Shown here: piece by piece, positions 56,584 to 64,000 of the stretch | Layout of the letters: every line of letters starts with the position of its first letter | Position numbering within the stretch: the first letter of the stretch is position 1 | Assembly (NCBI RefSeq): GCF_900156095.1 | Contig: NZ_FTMJ01000005.1 | Location: 159,617-223,616 of the forward strand | Length of the DNA stretch: 64,000 nucleotides | From: Aeromonas sp. RU39B | Lineage (GTDB): Bacteria > Pseudomonadota > Gammaproteobacteria > Enterobacterales > Aeromonadaceae | Direction: 5' to 3' | Translations under genes and position numbers: made by a program | The notes under the pieces: generated by a model | What the model was told of the DNA's origin: nothing | Database searches by the model: none | The model's input: only the letters and a program-made list of their open reading frames with translations

Positions 56584-57864
56584 ATGCATCCCGTAACACC
56601 ACCGGCCATGCCGTTGTTTGACAGTCTTCACCATCTAGAAGAAGGTAATACCCAAGTAAATCAGTATCTTGCTCGTATCAGTCTGGATCAGGTACAAGAT
56701 GCAGGATTCGTCTATGAGCTGGCTGTAGATTGGCTACTCGAGCAGCGTCATAGTGAAAACAACTACAAAGCTTATCGCAGCGAACTGACCACCTTCTTTT
56801 ACTGGTGTTTTGAGCGCGAGCAGATCAATCCAAAAGATCTCACCCGGCGCATCATGATGCACTATCTGGACTTTTGTCAGGCACCGCCAGCCGAACTCAT
56901 CGCTTATCACAATGTGGCGCAGTTTATCGAAAGCAAGGAGTGGGGCTGCCGTTTGGCCAATCCGGTATGGCGGCCCTTTCTTGGCAAAAAAGAGCTCGGC
57001 AAGGCGCTGCCGTACCGTTTAAGCGAACCGGCGCTTAAAACCAAGCTGGCCATCCTCTCCTCTTTTTTCCAATTTCTGGTGCAAGAAGAGTACATGGATC
57101 GCAACCCGGCCTTGTTATTGCAACGTTCGCGCACCACAACTGCTAGCAGCCAGGAAGAGATGTCGCCCGCCTTTAGCGAGTTGCAGTGGTCCTATGTGAT
57201 GCAGGCCGCCGTGCAACTGGCAAAGGATGACCCAGCCCATCACGAACGCAGCCTGTTTTTGGTCAGCCTGATGTATGCCTGCTATTTGCGGATCTCTGAA
57301 GTGGCGGCGCGCCCTGGATTTAGTCCGGTGATGAGCCAGTTTCGCCGGGACCGTAAAACCGGAGTGTGGGGGTATCACATACCGGCAAGCAAAGGTGGCA
57401 AACGGCGTACCGTAGCGGTGTCGGCGGCCTTGCTTGATGCACTGCGTCGTTATCGAAGCTATCTCGGTCTGACCCCATTGCCAGAGCCGGATGAACAAAC
57501 ACCGCTGTTTATTCGACATAAAGCCGCAGGGCACGGCCGTGAACAGGGGGAGATCAATGCCAATCTCGGGATCCGTCAATTGCGTGAATTGGTGATGCAG
57601 GTCTTTGCCCAGGCAGCTCAATTAGCAGAGCAAGACAACTTCGTGCTGGATGCAGCTGAAATTCGCAGTATGACGCCCCATTCTCTGCGTCACACAGGCA
57701 TTACCCATGACATAAACCTCAATCATCGGCCACTTTCGCATGTGCAGGCTGATGCCGGGCACGACAGCATCGACACCACCTCCAAATATCTGCACACCAG
57801 TCAGGTAGAGCGTCATGAGAGCGCTGTACAAAAACCGCTCAATCATCTGCGCGATATCACCTAA
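56584..57864 (+). CDS. Tyrosine-type site-specific recombinase, SOS-linked
   Basis: The 426-residue protein has a core-binding domain (about residues 40-180) and a catalytic domain. Catalytic residues can be read as arginine in CYLRISEVAAR (about 237), lysine in IPASKGGKRR (about 266), HxxR in TPHSLRHTGITHD (about 365), histidine in AGHDSIDTTSK (about 390) and tyrosine in SKYLHTSQ (about 398). It is unrelated in detail to the recombinase at 37.4 kb. No ribosome site is obvious before the ATG. Its location after yebG suggests possible LexA control by read-through. Confidence 0.85.
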   Translation: MHPVTPPAMPLFDSLHHLEEGNTQVNQYLARISLDQVQDAGFVYELAVDWLLEQRHSENNYKAYRSELTTFFYWCFEREQINPKDLTRRIMMHYLDFCQAPPAELIAYHNVAQFIESKEWGCRLANPVWRPFLGKKELGKALPYRLSEPALKTKLAILSSFFQFLVQEEYMDRNPALLLQRSRTTTASSQEEMSPAFSELQWSYVMQAAVQLAKDDPAHHERSLFLVSLMYACYLRISEVAARPGFSPVMSQFRRDRKTGVWGYHIPASKGGKRRTVAVSAALLDALRRYRSYLGLTPLPEPDEQTPLFIRHKAAGHGREQGEINANLGIRQLRELVMQVFAQAAQLAEQDNFVLDAAEIRSMTPHSLRHTGITHDINLNHRPLSHVQADAGHDSIDTTSKYLHTSQVERHESAVQKPLNHLRDIT

Positions 57865-58048
57865 TTGAATTTGTGAGAGATAACGAATTGAGTTTTCGGT
57901 AAATGGGTGTGGAATTATTCAGATAAGGAGTAGAGTAGGGCAGTCGTCAACAAGGATGTTGGCAATCGACACCTGCCTGCGCTTGTTCTGAACGGCAGGC
58001 CAACCGTTATGGTTAATCCTAAAAGTCATACCGCGTCAGGAACAATAT

Positions 58049-58489
58049 ATGCGCCCGGATCTTACCGATATACAGGTTCTGTTTGTTGCAGGGTTTGGCC
58101 CGATCACGCGAGATACACAAACCAGTAAAGCATTCTATGTCGATGCGCTGCGCCTGCCGCTAAAAGCGATGGACGGCAACAGCGACTATATGTTGACCGA
58201 GCAGGATACGCTCCCTGGCGTAAAACATTTTGCACTGTGGCCACTGTCTCAGGCGGCATTCTCCTGTTTTGGCTCCGAGCAGTGGCCAGAGCATATAGCA
58301 GCGCCGCAAGGGTGGATAGAATTTGAAGTGGAAGACATAGAGATAGCCACCAATACTTTGATTCAAAAGGGTTATCAGCTACTGGTTGCCAAAAGGGAAG
58401 AGCCTTGGGGGCAGACCGTTACCCGGTTGCTCAGTCCCGAAGGCTTGCTGGCAGGGGTGACCATTACGCCTTGGTTGCGTAACCCATAA
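58049..58489 (+). CDS. VOC-family protein (glyoxalase/dioxygenase superfamily)
   Basis: The 146-residue protein shows the two beta-alpha-beta-beta-beta modules of the vicinal-oxygen-chelate fold: VLFVAGFGPITRDTQTSKAF with YVDALRLPLK (residues 10-38) and IEFEVEDIEIATNTLIQKGY with TRLLSPEGLLAGVTITPW (about 90-143). The conserved metal ligands are not all obvious, so catalytic activity is uncertain. It stands alone between the recombinase and the accessory right end. Confidence 0.75.
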   Translation: MRPDLTDIQVLFVAGFGPITRDTQTSKAFYVDALRLPLKAMDGNSDYMLTEQDTLPGVKHFALWPLSQAAFSCFGSEQWPEHIAAPQGWIEFEVEDIEIATNTLIQKGYQLLVAKREEPWGQTVTRLLSPEGLLAGVTITPWLRNP

Positions 58490-58793
58490 AATAGAGGGCA
58501 GGGGAGATAGTGCGTCCCGGCAGCTTCGATTCATTCATGCCGAAGTAGGGTTAAGAATATATCTGTTGCTTTTTTAATCGAATAACACAACACCGCTGTG
58601 GCACAGCGCGATATAGCGTTCTATTGATTCTTGGCAGCAAGCAACACATGCAGCATGCAGATAGCCGTAGCCATACAGTGATTATCAAGATTATTGTTAA
58701 CCCATAATGCCGATAACCGTATTTATCGGCATTCGAACGGGCGCTCTCTGCCACAGCCGGCAGCCTAGTAGGAATGATGGGAAACTGGGGTGA
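58490..58793. other. Gene-free stretch with a strong hairpin
   Basis: I see no convincing gene in these 304 bases. A perfect inverted repeat occurs at 58706-58733: AATGCCGATAA, a 6-base loop and TTATCGGCATT. No T run follows it on either strand. Confidence 0.5.
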
Positions 58794-59018
58794 TTATTCC
58801 GACGCAACGGAGCCTGTAGATCCGGATTTTCTGGTCGAGCGCTCGCCGGTTATCACCGAGCGTGCACCCGTTCTGGACAATGACGGCGCGTCAGAGCCAT
58901 CAATTGACGAGTCTGGCAACTGAGTCCTGATGCTCGTGAGAATGAGCTCTGCGGCCAGCTGAGCGGCGACAACAACCTCTGGCTTCTCGTTTGCCAGCAT
59001 CTGCTCAAGGGTTCTCAT
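58794..59018 (-). CDS. Short protein resembling an antitoxin N-terminus, likely truncated
   Basis: The 74-residue product starts MRTLEQMLANEKPEVVVAAQ and continues with an alpha-helical segment of the kind that precedes the helix-turn-helix in some XRE-type antitoxins. The helix-turn-helix itself is missing; the rest is a Ser/Thr-rich tail without a fold I recognise. Its ATG overlaps the end of the upstream 72-codon frame by 14 bases, a spacing typical of toxin-antitoxin pairs. I regard it as a possible remnant. Confidence 0.35.
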   Translation of the reverse strand: MRTLEQMLANEKPEVVVAAQLAAELILTSIRTQLPDSSIDGSDAPSLSRTGARSVITGERSTRKSGSTGSVASE

Positions 59019-59223
59019 TTTGATGGCCTCGATCTTGTGTTGATTCTGGTTTGCTTTCATCCCAGTCCCAGCCAATTTCGTCGGGGTCGACGTTGGCCAG
59101 CAGCTCCGGTAAATCCAAACGCTCGAGGCCAACATCCGGACCCCAGTCGATTTCACCAGGTGGCGCCTCGGGGTCGCACTGGGCCAGCAGTTCATCCAGT
59201 TTGTAGCTTGGCTGGTTTGACAT
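59005..59223 (-). CDS. Small acidic protein with MazE-like C-terminal motifs
   Basis: The 72-residue product begins MSNQPSYKLDELLAQCDPEA and contains IDWGPDVGLE, a sequence resembling the toxin-binding C-terminus of MazE-type antitoxins. A second, diverged copy follows (LPELLANVDPDEIGWDWDE). The AbrB-type DNA-binding half of such antitoxins is absent. GGGAGGATATTAGG before the ATG is a good ribosome site, so it is probably translated. No toxin gene is adjacent. Confidence 0.45.
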   Translation of the reverse strand: MSNQPSYKLDELLAQCDPEAPPGEIDWGPDVGLERLDLPELLANVDPDEIGWDWDESKPESTQDRGHQNENP

Positions 59224-59356
59224 CCTAATATCCTCCCGCATCCGTCATTTCGCATAATATATATTATGTTAAATGACGTCTATCAGTAGACTACTACACG
59301 CTTCAATAGCCTGATGTTCAACAAACTCAAGAAGATCAGATACTTTGATGCAGTTA

Positions 59357-59815
59357 TCATCTTTGTCCGTTTTTGCACGCTATCGTTGTAATGTCTACAT
59401 ACTGATCTGTACAAAGCGTCGCAGCATTCAGTCTGTGGAATTTTCCGATACTCTGTAACGGGTCTCCGTCATCCATGGTGCCGAAGACATAATTGCCTGA
59501 ACGATCGCAGCGGCCATCACCTATTCGCGTTCCGCTCTCCCCCGGAGAGGAAACCAATTCAGTAAAACTGCGAGTATTCAGGTCATAGAAACCGATCCGA
59601 GATGCCAATCCCATCAGCATAACGTCTGTCTTTTCGGTGAGTGCGAATGAGCCGAGGCGTTCAGGCAAAGACCAGCGCGTTACCGCGTTACTATCTCCTT
59701 CAAAGGCGAGCAGCTCGCTACCTTCAATGTCCGTCCAGAACAGTCTGCGGGTTTTATCACACCAAAGGGGGCACTCTCCCAATGTGTTCCTGGCATCTAC
59801 TGCAATTGAAAACAT
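59357..59815 (-). pseudogene. SMP-30/gluconolactonase-family gene, 3'-truncated
   Basis: The 152-residue frame matches the first half of SMP-30/regucalcin-type lactonases (about 290 residues), with NTLGECPLWCDKTRRLFWTD (residue 10), the metal-site glutamate in GECPLW and GDGRCDRSGNYVFGTMDD (about 98-115). Homology ends near residue 135 (IGKFHRLNA); the remaining propeller blades are missing and a short unrelated tail leads to the stop. Its start is intact with GGAGGATTAAC upstream. It lies 108 bases after the YdcZ-type transporter gene on the same strand, as the last and broken gene of a catabolic operon. Confidence 0.75.
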
Positions 59816-59923
59816 GTTAATCCTCCGGGAGTGAAAGAACCCATGGCACTTTCATAAGGTATTGTCGAACATCTACCCCAGGGGCAGACGTTCGTGAAGG
59901 TCAAAAATCAGAATGCCGCTTCG

Positions 59924-60397
59924 TTAGTGCATAAGGCGCTCAGCTAACCGATCACCGAACAGCATGATGACGAGCCCGGTCAGCATGACCAGCATTCCAC
60001 TCAGCTTTATCAAAGATACGGGACGCTGGATGGTGCCCAGCAGACCAAAATGGTCGATGACCTGGGATGAGAGCAACTGTCCGACGATGGCTAACCCAAG
60101 CAGGGCTGAAAACCCGATTTTCGGTGCGAGCACGACATAGCTGAACAGCGCGCAAGCACCGATCAGGCCGCCAGCCAGACTCCACAGAGGCTGTGATGGA
60201 ATGGCCGCAAGCGAGGTGAATAATCCGCCACGCAGCAGCGAGAAGATCCCAAGGCTGAATGCACCGGCCGCGAAGGAGAACAATGCGGCGGTGACCGAAT
60301 CGCCCCCGAGTCCTCGTGCCAGCTGACTATTCAGAGTCGTCTGCAGCGTGATCCCGAGACCTGCGGCAAAAGCGATGACGTAATACAGCGTGCTCAT
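59924..60397 (-). CDS. YdcZ/DUF606-type DMT transporter
   Basis: The 157-residue membrane protein has five predicted helices and the DUF606 pattern: YYVIAFAAGLGITLQTTLNS at the start, then ALFSFAAGAFSLGIFSLL, GLIGACALFSYVVLAPKIG and a final MLVMLTGLVIMLFG. These are small drug/metabolite-type transporters of unknown substrate. An ATG three codons upstream (60406) is an alternative start. It follows the amidohydrolase gene by 14 bases on the same strand, so it may export or import the substrate of that enzyme. Confidence 0.8.
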   Translation of the reverse strand: MSTLYYVIAFAAGLGITLQTTLNSQLARGLGGDSVTAALFSFAAGAFSLGIFSLLRGGLFTSLAAIPSQPLWSLAGGLIGACALFSYVVLAPKIGFSALLGLAIVGQLLSSQVIDHFGLLGTIQRPVSLIKLSGMLVMLTGLVIMLFGDRLAERLMH

Positions 60398-60411
60398 AGG
60401 TTGCATACCTG

Positions 60412-61809
60412 TCAGTGTGCCTGTGCCAGCGGCAGGAAGGCGTCAGCAAAAATGTCATGCTCATACCCGGCGGCGGCAAACAGATGCTCACGGGACTCAT
60501 CAATGGCGGCGCGAAGGCGCGTGCTGTCTACGCCCAGCACCTTGCCATGCTGCTTGACGATGCGTCCACCGATCATGACGGTATCAATGTTGCTGCGCTC
60601 TGTCGCATGCACCACGGTGCCAAAGGCATTGCCGGACGGGTAGAGGTTGATGTCACCAGCATTGATCAGAATGAGATCCGCCTGTTTTCCTGGCGTCAGG
60701 CTCCCTACCTTGTCCAGCAGCCCTGCACAGGCAGCACCATCGACAGTCGCCGATTTGAGGAGTTGGGCAGCCGGCAGCGTGGTCAGCGAGTGGTCGGTGC
60801 CGCAGCAATGCTGCTGATGCATGCCCATCACCCGTTGCAGGTAAAATGCCACGCGCATTTCCATAAACATATCAGTGCTGTAAGAGGTTTCATTGTCGAC
60901 GCTGAGGCCAGGGTTGATGCCATGACGCTGTGCCGCCTGGATGGCAAACATACCGTCCTCGATGCCATAGTGCGCATCGGAGCGCGGGCAGACATTCACC
61001 CGGACACCGGCTTCTCGCAGGATCTTCCATCCCTCATCTGGCAGTGACGTGCAGTGATTGAAAATATTGTCCGGGCCGAGCAGACCGCGCCGATGCAGTG
61101 ACTCCAGCTCAGATGCCATAAAAGAACCAAAGAATTCAGTGACGATCGGCAGTCCCAGTCTACGAGCCTCGGCCCACAATACAGGCTCCAGCTGGGCCAT
61201 GACAGCAAGGGAAACCAGGCTCTCTGGGTTGTCCTTGAAATATTTCTCTTGCAGGCGTTGCCAGTTACCCGGCCAATGAGCCTTGTCCCATTCCCCCGAT
61301 ACCGGTGCGCCGGAGGCGTGTATGGCACGGATCCCTGCATCCAGCAGGGCCTCGACGGCGGCGTCCGAATGGGCTGCGGTGCGGCTGTTATGGGAATTAT
61401 CAATGACGGTGGTGATGCCTGCATCAATGCAGCCCAGTGCCGTCAGCAGGTTGCCGATATACATATCGGCAGGGCGATAGTACTTGGCGAAAGAGAAGTG
61501 CGTGGCGTTGCTGTAGTCTTCCAGACAAGTGGCATTCGGATTGATGCGGCGCAGTTGTCCCTCCCAGGAGTGGCGATGAGAATCCACCATCCCCGGCATG
61601 GCGATCATGTTCGTAGCATCGATGACACGGGCACCATTCGCCTCCAGATTCTCGCCTATGGCCGTAATGGTTGATCCACTGATCAGGATGTCTCCACGTT
61701 CAATGTTACCCACGTTCTCATCCATGCTGAGGATCGTGGCTCCTTTGATCAAGATTGAATCTGGTCTTACATCTTGATTATTAACAATATTTCTAAGGTA
61801 TCCGGTCAT
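60412..61809 (-). CDS. Amidohydrolase-superfamily deaminase/hydrolase (TRZ/ATZ type)
   Basis: The 465-residue enzyme has the TRZ/ATZ layout: an N-terminal beta-domain, the metal HxH in GMVDSHRHSWEGQL (about residue 70), a histidine in FNHCTSLPDEGW (about 250), VNVCPRSDAHYG (about 275), the aspartate in GLSVDNETSYSTD (about 303) and a C-terminal TPGKQADLILI (about 393). Relatives deaminate guanine, adenosylhomocysteine or triazines; the true substrate is not clear. The ATG at 61809 has GAGG upstream and fits the family; the frame is open for 29 more codons. It is divergent from a LysR gene and heads an operon with the YdcZ transporter. Confidence 0.85.
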   Translation of the reverse strand: MTGYLRNIVNNQDVRPDSILIKGATILSMDENVGNIERGDILISGSTITAIGENLEANGARVIDATNMIAMPGMVDSHRHSWEGQLRRINPNATCLEDYSNATHFSFAKYYRPADMYIGNLLTALGCIDAGITTVIDNSHNSRTAAHSDAAVEALLDAGIRAIHASGAPVSGEWDKAHWPGNWQRLQEKYFKDNPESLVSLAVMAQLEPVLWAEARRLGLPIVTEFFGSFMASELESLHRRGLLGPDNIFNHCTSLPDEGWKILREAGVRVNVCPRSDAHYGIEDGMFAIQAAQRHGINPGLSVDNETSYSTDMFMEMRVAFYLQRVMGMHQQHCCGTDHSLTTLPAAQLLKSATVDGAACAGLLDKVGSLTPGKQADLILINAGDINLYPSGNAFGTVVHATERSNIDTVMIGGRIVKQHGKVLGVDSTRLRAAIDESREHLFAAAGYEHDIFADAFLPLAQAH

Positions 61810-61894
61810 TTCAAGAGCCTCTTTTCTAGCCAATGGCAAAAAGATACGGCACTCTATTACCCTGAAAAAGATGACTAGACTGTTTTCATAATTC

Positions 61895-61913
61895 ATGATC
61901 TTCGAATAATCAT
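61895..61913. promoter_or_regulatory. Dyad candidate operator for the LysR regulator
   Basis: ATGATCTTCGAATAATCAT contains ATGAT and ATCAT arms around a TTCGAA core. It lies 42 bases before the lysR start and about 86 before the divergent amidohydrolase start, the usual place for a LysR site. The spacing of the arms is 9 bases, so it is not a classic T-N11-A box. Confidence 0.4.
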
Positions 61914-61954
61914 GGGAACTATCGGTAGAGGTATCATCTCAAGGGAGAAGGGCT

Positions 61955-62866
61955 GTGGATCGTATTCAGGCTATGCAGATCTTTATGCGGGTTGCTGAGA
62001 CCGGAAGCTTCGTGCGGGCAGCAGAGACCCTCTCACTGCCTTCCTCGACAGTCAGCAGTACGATTAAAAACCTCGAGAAATACCTGCAGGTGCGCCTGCT
62101 GAACAGAACAACGAGGCGGGTGAACCTCACCCCTGAAGGCCTACAGTATCTTGCTCAATGCAGGGAAATTCTCTCATTGATCGAGCATGCCGAGTCCAGC
62201 CTGACGGAGGCTATCAAGCGGCCACAGGGGCGTTTGCGGGTTGATATGCCGAGCGGGATAGCACATTCCATCGTCATGCCGAATCTCAAAGACTTTCACC
62301 AACGTTATCCAGATATCTACCCGATGATAGGTGTGAGCGATCGGCAGGTTGACCTTGTTCAGGAAGGTGTGGACTGCGTGATCAGAACAGGAGAGCTAAA
62401 TAACTCCACCCTTGTTGCCCGTCCCCTTGGCAGGTTTCGCTGGGTAACCTGCGCCTCTCCTGAATACCTTCGGGAAAACGGTATTCCTCAGTCCCCTGAA
62501 GAACTGTCTTTGCACCAGGCGGTCCACTACTTTTCGGGCCTCGCCAAGCATGCAAACGAAATGCGCTTTGTCCGCGGCACTGAGACTCTATCGGTTATTG
62601 TAAGCGGCGCTGCAGCCGTTAATGATACTGGACTTTATATCAAGATGTGCCTCAATGGCTTCGGCCTGATCCAACTTGCTGAGAACGTTGTACTGGAGCA
62701 TCTACAATCAGGGAGACTGATCGAGGTACTAGCCGATTGGCAGCCGCCATCGGTACCTGTTACATTGCTTTATCCTCATCAGCGTTTTCTTTCTCCTGCC
62801 GTGCGTGCATTTGCTGATTGGATCGCCGAACTTATTCATAATGCCAGCCCGGAAAAACGAATGTGA
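61955..62866 (+). CDS. LysR-family transcriptional regulator
   Basis: The 303-residue protein has the N-terminal winged helix-turn-helix (residues 1-60: MDRIQAMQIFMRVAETGSFV, then SSTVSSTIKNLEKYLQVRLL) and the periplasmic-binding-like effector domain (about 90-295). It starts at a GTG with AAGGGAGAAGG upstream. It is transcribed away from the amidohydrolase-transporter operon, which it most likely activates in response to the substrate. Confidence 0.9.
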   Translation: MDRIQAMQIFMRVAETGSFVRAAETLSLPSSTVSSTIKNLEKYLQVRLLNRTTRRVNLTPEGLQYLAQCREILSLIEHAESSLTEAIKRPQGRLRVDMPSGIAHSIVMPNLKDFHQRYPDIYPMIGVSDRQVDLVQEGVDCVIRTGELNNSTLVARPLGRFRWVTCASPEYLRENGIPQSPEELSLHQAVHYFSGLAKHANEMRFVRGTETLSVIVSGAAAVNDTGLYIKMCLNGFGLIQLAENVVLEHLQSGRLIEVLADWQPPSVPVTLLYPHQRFLSPAVRAFADWIAELIHNASPEKRM

Positions 62867-63014
62867 CGAGATAAGAAAATAACACTTTATATACTCAACA
62901 TGTATAAAAACAGACTAAGCAACATCGTTATATAAACTATGCCAGACTACAAAAAAAGAGATCTCTTCACCTGAAGAATTTGACTCGGATACATTCACTC
63001 AGGTAGCCGTTGCC

Positions 63015-63359
63015 TTGCACGTGATATCTTCAGGCGAGTATTCAGGTATCAACCCGCACGCTCACAGGAAAGGTCAGCTGATACTGTCTTTACATGGCGC
63101 AGTCAGCTGTGAGGTACAGAATGCATTGTGGCTTGTTCCTCCCGGGCATGCGGTATGGATTCCTAGTGATACACCTCACAGTTGTCGTATAACGCAAAAT
63201 GCCCGCACATGCTTTCTTTTTATTGAACCCGGCTCAGCAGTCATGCCTGAAACCTGCTGTACGATTGCTATTACCTCCCTGACTGAGCATCCGTTTTTGC
63301 CACTAGACGTGGACATGGATGCAAGTTTGCATAATGTGGTACATGTAGTCAGTTGTTAA
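63015..63359 (+). pseudogene. AraC-family regulator fragment (cupin domain only)
   Basis: The frame matches the N-terminal cupin-like part of AraC-type regulators: NPHAHRKGQLILSLHGAVSC, then WLVPPGHAVWIPSDTPHSCR and CFLFIEPGSAVMPETCC. Homology stops near the end of this domain and the AraC helix-turn-helix is missing. The only start is a poor TTG, and the matching frame stays open upstream to about 62931 without a good start. I conclude that it is truncated at the 3' end and perhaps damaged at the 5' end. Confidence 0.7.
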
Positions 63360-63906
63360 CTTATAGTTAAAATAAAGTTGAATGGACCCAGTACATGAAC
63401 TGCTTTTTCAAGGCTAAGCGGCACAGTCCTTACATCAACAGCGTTTTGTACCCAAACAGCGTGATGTACTACCTATCTGAGAGATATTAGTTAAATAACA
63501 TATCCTGATAGCCAAGGCTCATGCTCTCTACACCCGCATTCACGTGAAATGCAGACCATCCGCGGTTTGTCAGTCTCGCTCTCCACCCCATGACCCCAAG
63601 CTCGCTTATCGTGCAACGGTAGCAAAACGGCTAACTTCAGATCTAACCGGTTACACCATCAGATTCACAGTCACCATTACTCTCTACACACACTCTGATC
63701 TACGGCTCGGCACTACCACGCAAAGCCATTCACCACTGAGCTGATGATTTGCTCCAACATCTTGCTTTTTCATGCGCTGGCGTATGTCATTGCCTCAAAA
63801 CAGCCAGCCATCTGTGTCACGCAGCCACATTAGCTTATGCCCCATAGACGCGATGTAATGACCCACTGAAATCCTGCTCAGGTCATAATGAATGGAGATA
63901 ACAGGC
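63360..63906. other. Gene-free stretch before an insertion sequence
   Basis: These 547 bases are AT- and CA-rich and hold no gene I can support; a 66-codon plus-strand frame at 63544 has no domain and no ribosome site. The left end of the insertion sequence that starts at about 63907 probably lies in the last 60 bases; TGTAATGACCCACTG from 63854 is a candidate terminal repeat, but the other end is outside the window. Confidence 0.4.
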
Positions 63907-64000
63907 ATGAGCATCACGATGGACGAAGAAATCAAACGTTGGACGGCCAAGCGCAAGTCCGCCTTGGTCATGGAAATCATTCAGGGCAAGACCACCGTCG
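63907..64000 (+). mobile_element. Insertion-sequence transposase OrfA, 5' end only
   Basis: The first 31 codons read MSITMDEEIKRWTAKRKSAL and continue VMEIIQGKTTV before the window ends. This matches the N-terminus of the small helix-turn-helix OrfA protein of IS3-like elements, whose typical continuation is outside the window. GGAGATAA precedes the ATG. Family assignment rests on this short stretch only. Confidence 0.6.

Noticed and set aside
40649..57885. Exact 14-base repeat TGTGAGAGATAACG at 40649 and 57872
   Set aside because: Several exact 14-base repeats are expected by chance in 64 kb, and the two contexts share nothing else.
63600..63665. tRNA-like stretch containing GCAACGGTAGCA and a possible anticodon arm
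   Set aside because: No acceptor stem or T-arm could be paired, and the conserved GGTTCGAATCC segment is missing.
1..64000. CRISPR array or tandem repeat array
   Set aside because: No regularly spaced direct repeats were seen anywhere in the window.

Overview
The window reads as a chromosomal segment of a gammaproteobacterium, most likely of the Aeromonadales (Aeromonas or a close relative). I infer this from the GC-rich coding sequence, the short single-domain L25, and the gene order yceF, yceD-rpmF-plsX-fabHDG-acpP-fabF-pabC-mltG-tmk-holB-tatD and rsmF-letB-letA, which follow enterobacterial and Vibrio order while the flanks differ. The species assignment is an impression, not a search result.

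Layout. 1-6.4 kb: an orphan LuxR-type regulator, hrpA and a LysM/FimV-like protein. 6.5-13.7 kb: rplY, a selD-mnmH-gloC operon, rlmI, a chemoreceptor, acylphosphatase and a CHAD-domain protein. 13.8-24 kb: metG divergent from apbC-udk-dcd, a Pit phosphate transporter with a Pho-box-like site, a low-molecular-weight tyrosine phosphatase and rne. 24.3-37.1 kb: rluC and a HAD phosphatase, yceF, then the large fatty-acid/phospholipid operon region running into tmk-holB-tatD. 37.4-46.4 kb: a solitary tyrosine recombinase, a TetR/metallo-hydrolase pair with matching palindromic sites, a small ribbon-helix-helix-like protein, rsmF, and the lipid-transport genes letB plus a letA that is split into two genes.

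46.5-56.0 kb is the most distinctive stretch. It carries a neutral-lipid (wax ester) gene set: a wax ester synthase/DGAT, a 656-residue two-domain fatty acyl-CoA reductase of the Marinobacter type, a phasin, a PHA-granule-region protein, a patatin phospholipase overlapping a TetR regulator, a TPR protein and a membrane-anchored lipase. No PHA synthase is present. Together the genes could reduce acyl-CoA to alcohol, esterify it, coat the resulting inclusions and mobilise them again.

56.1-64.0 kb: SOS gene yebG with a clear LexA box, followed by a second tyrosine recombinase, a VOC protein, and then an accessory, decaying region. That region holds small antitoxin-like genes, a truncated SMP-30 gene, a transporter-amidohydrolase operon divergent from a LysR regulator, a truncated AraC-type gene and the start of an insertion-sequence transposase at the window edge.

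No rRNA, tRNA or CRISPR array was recognised.
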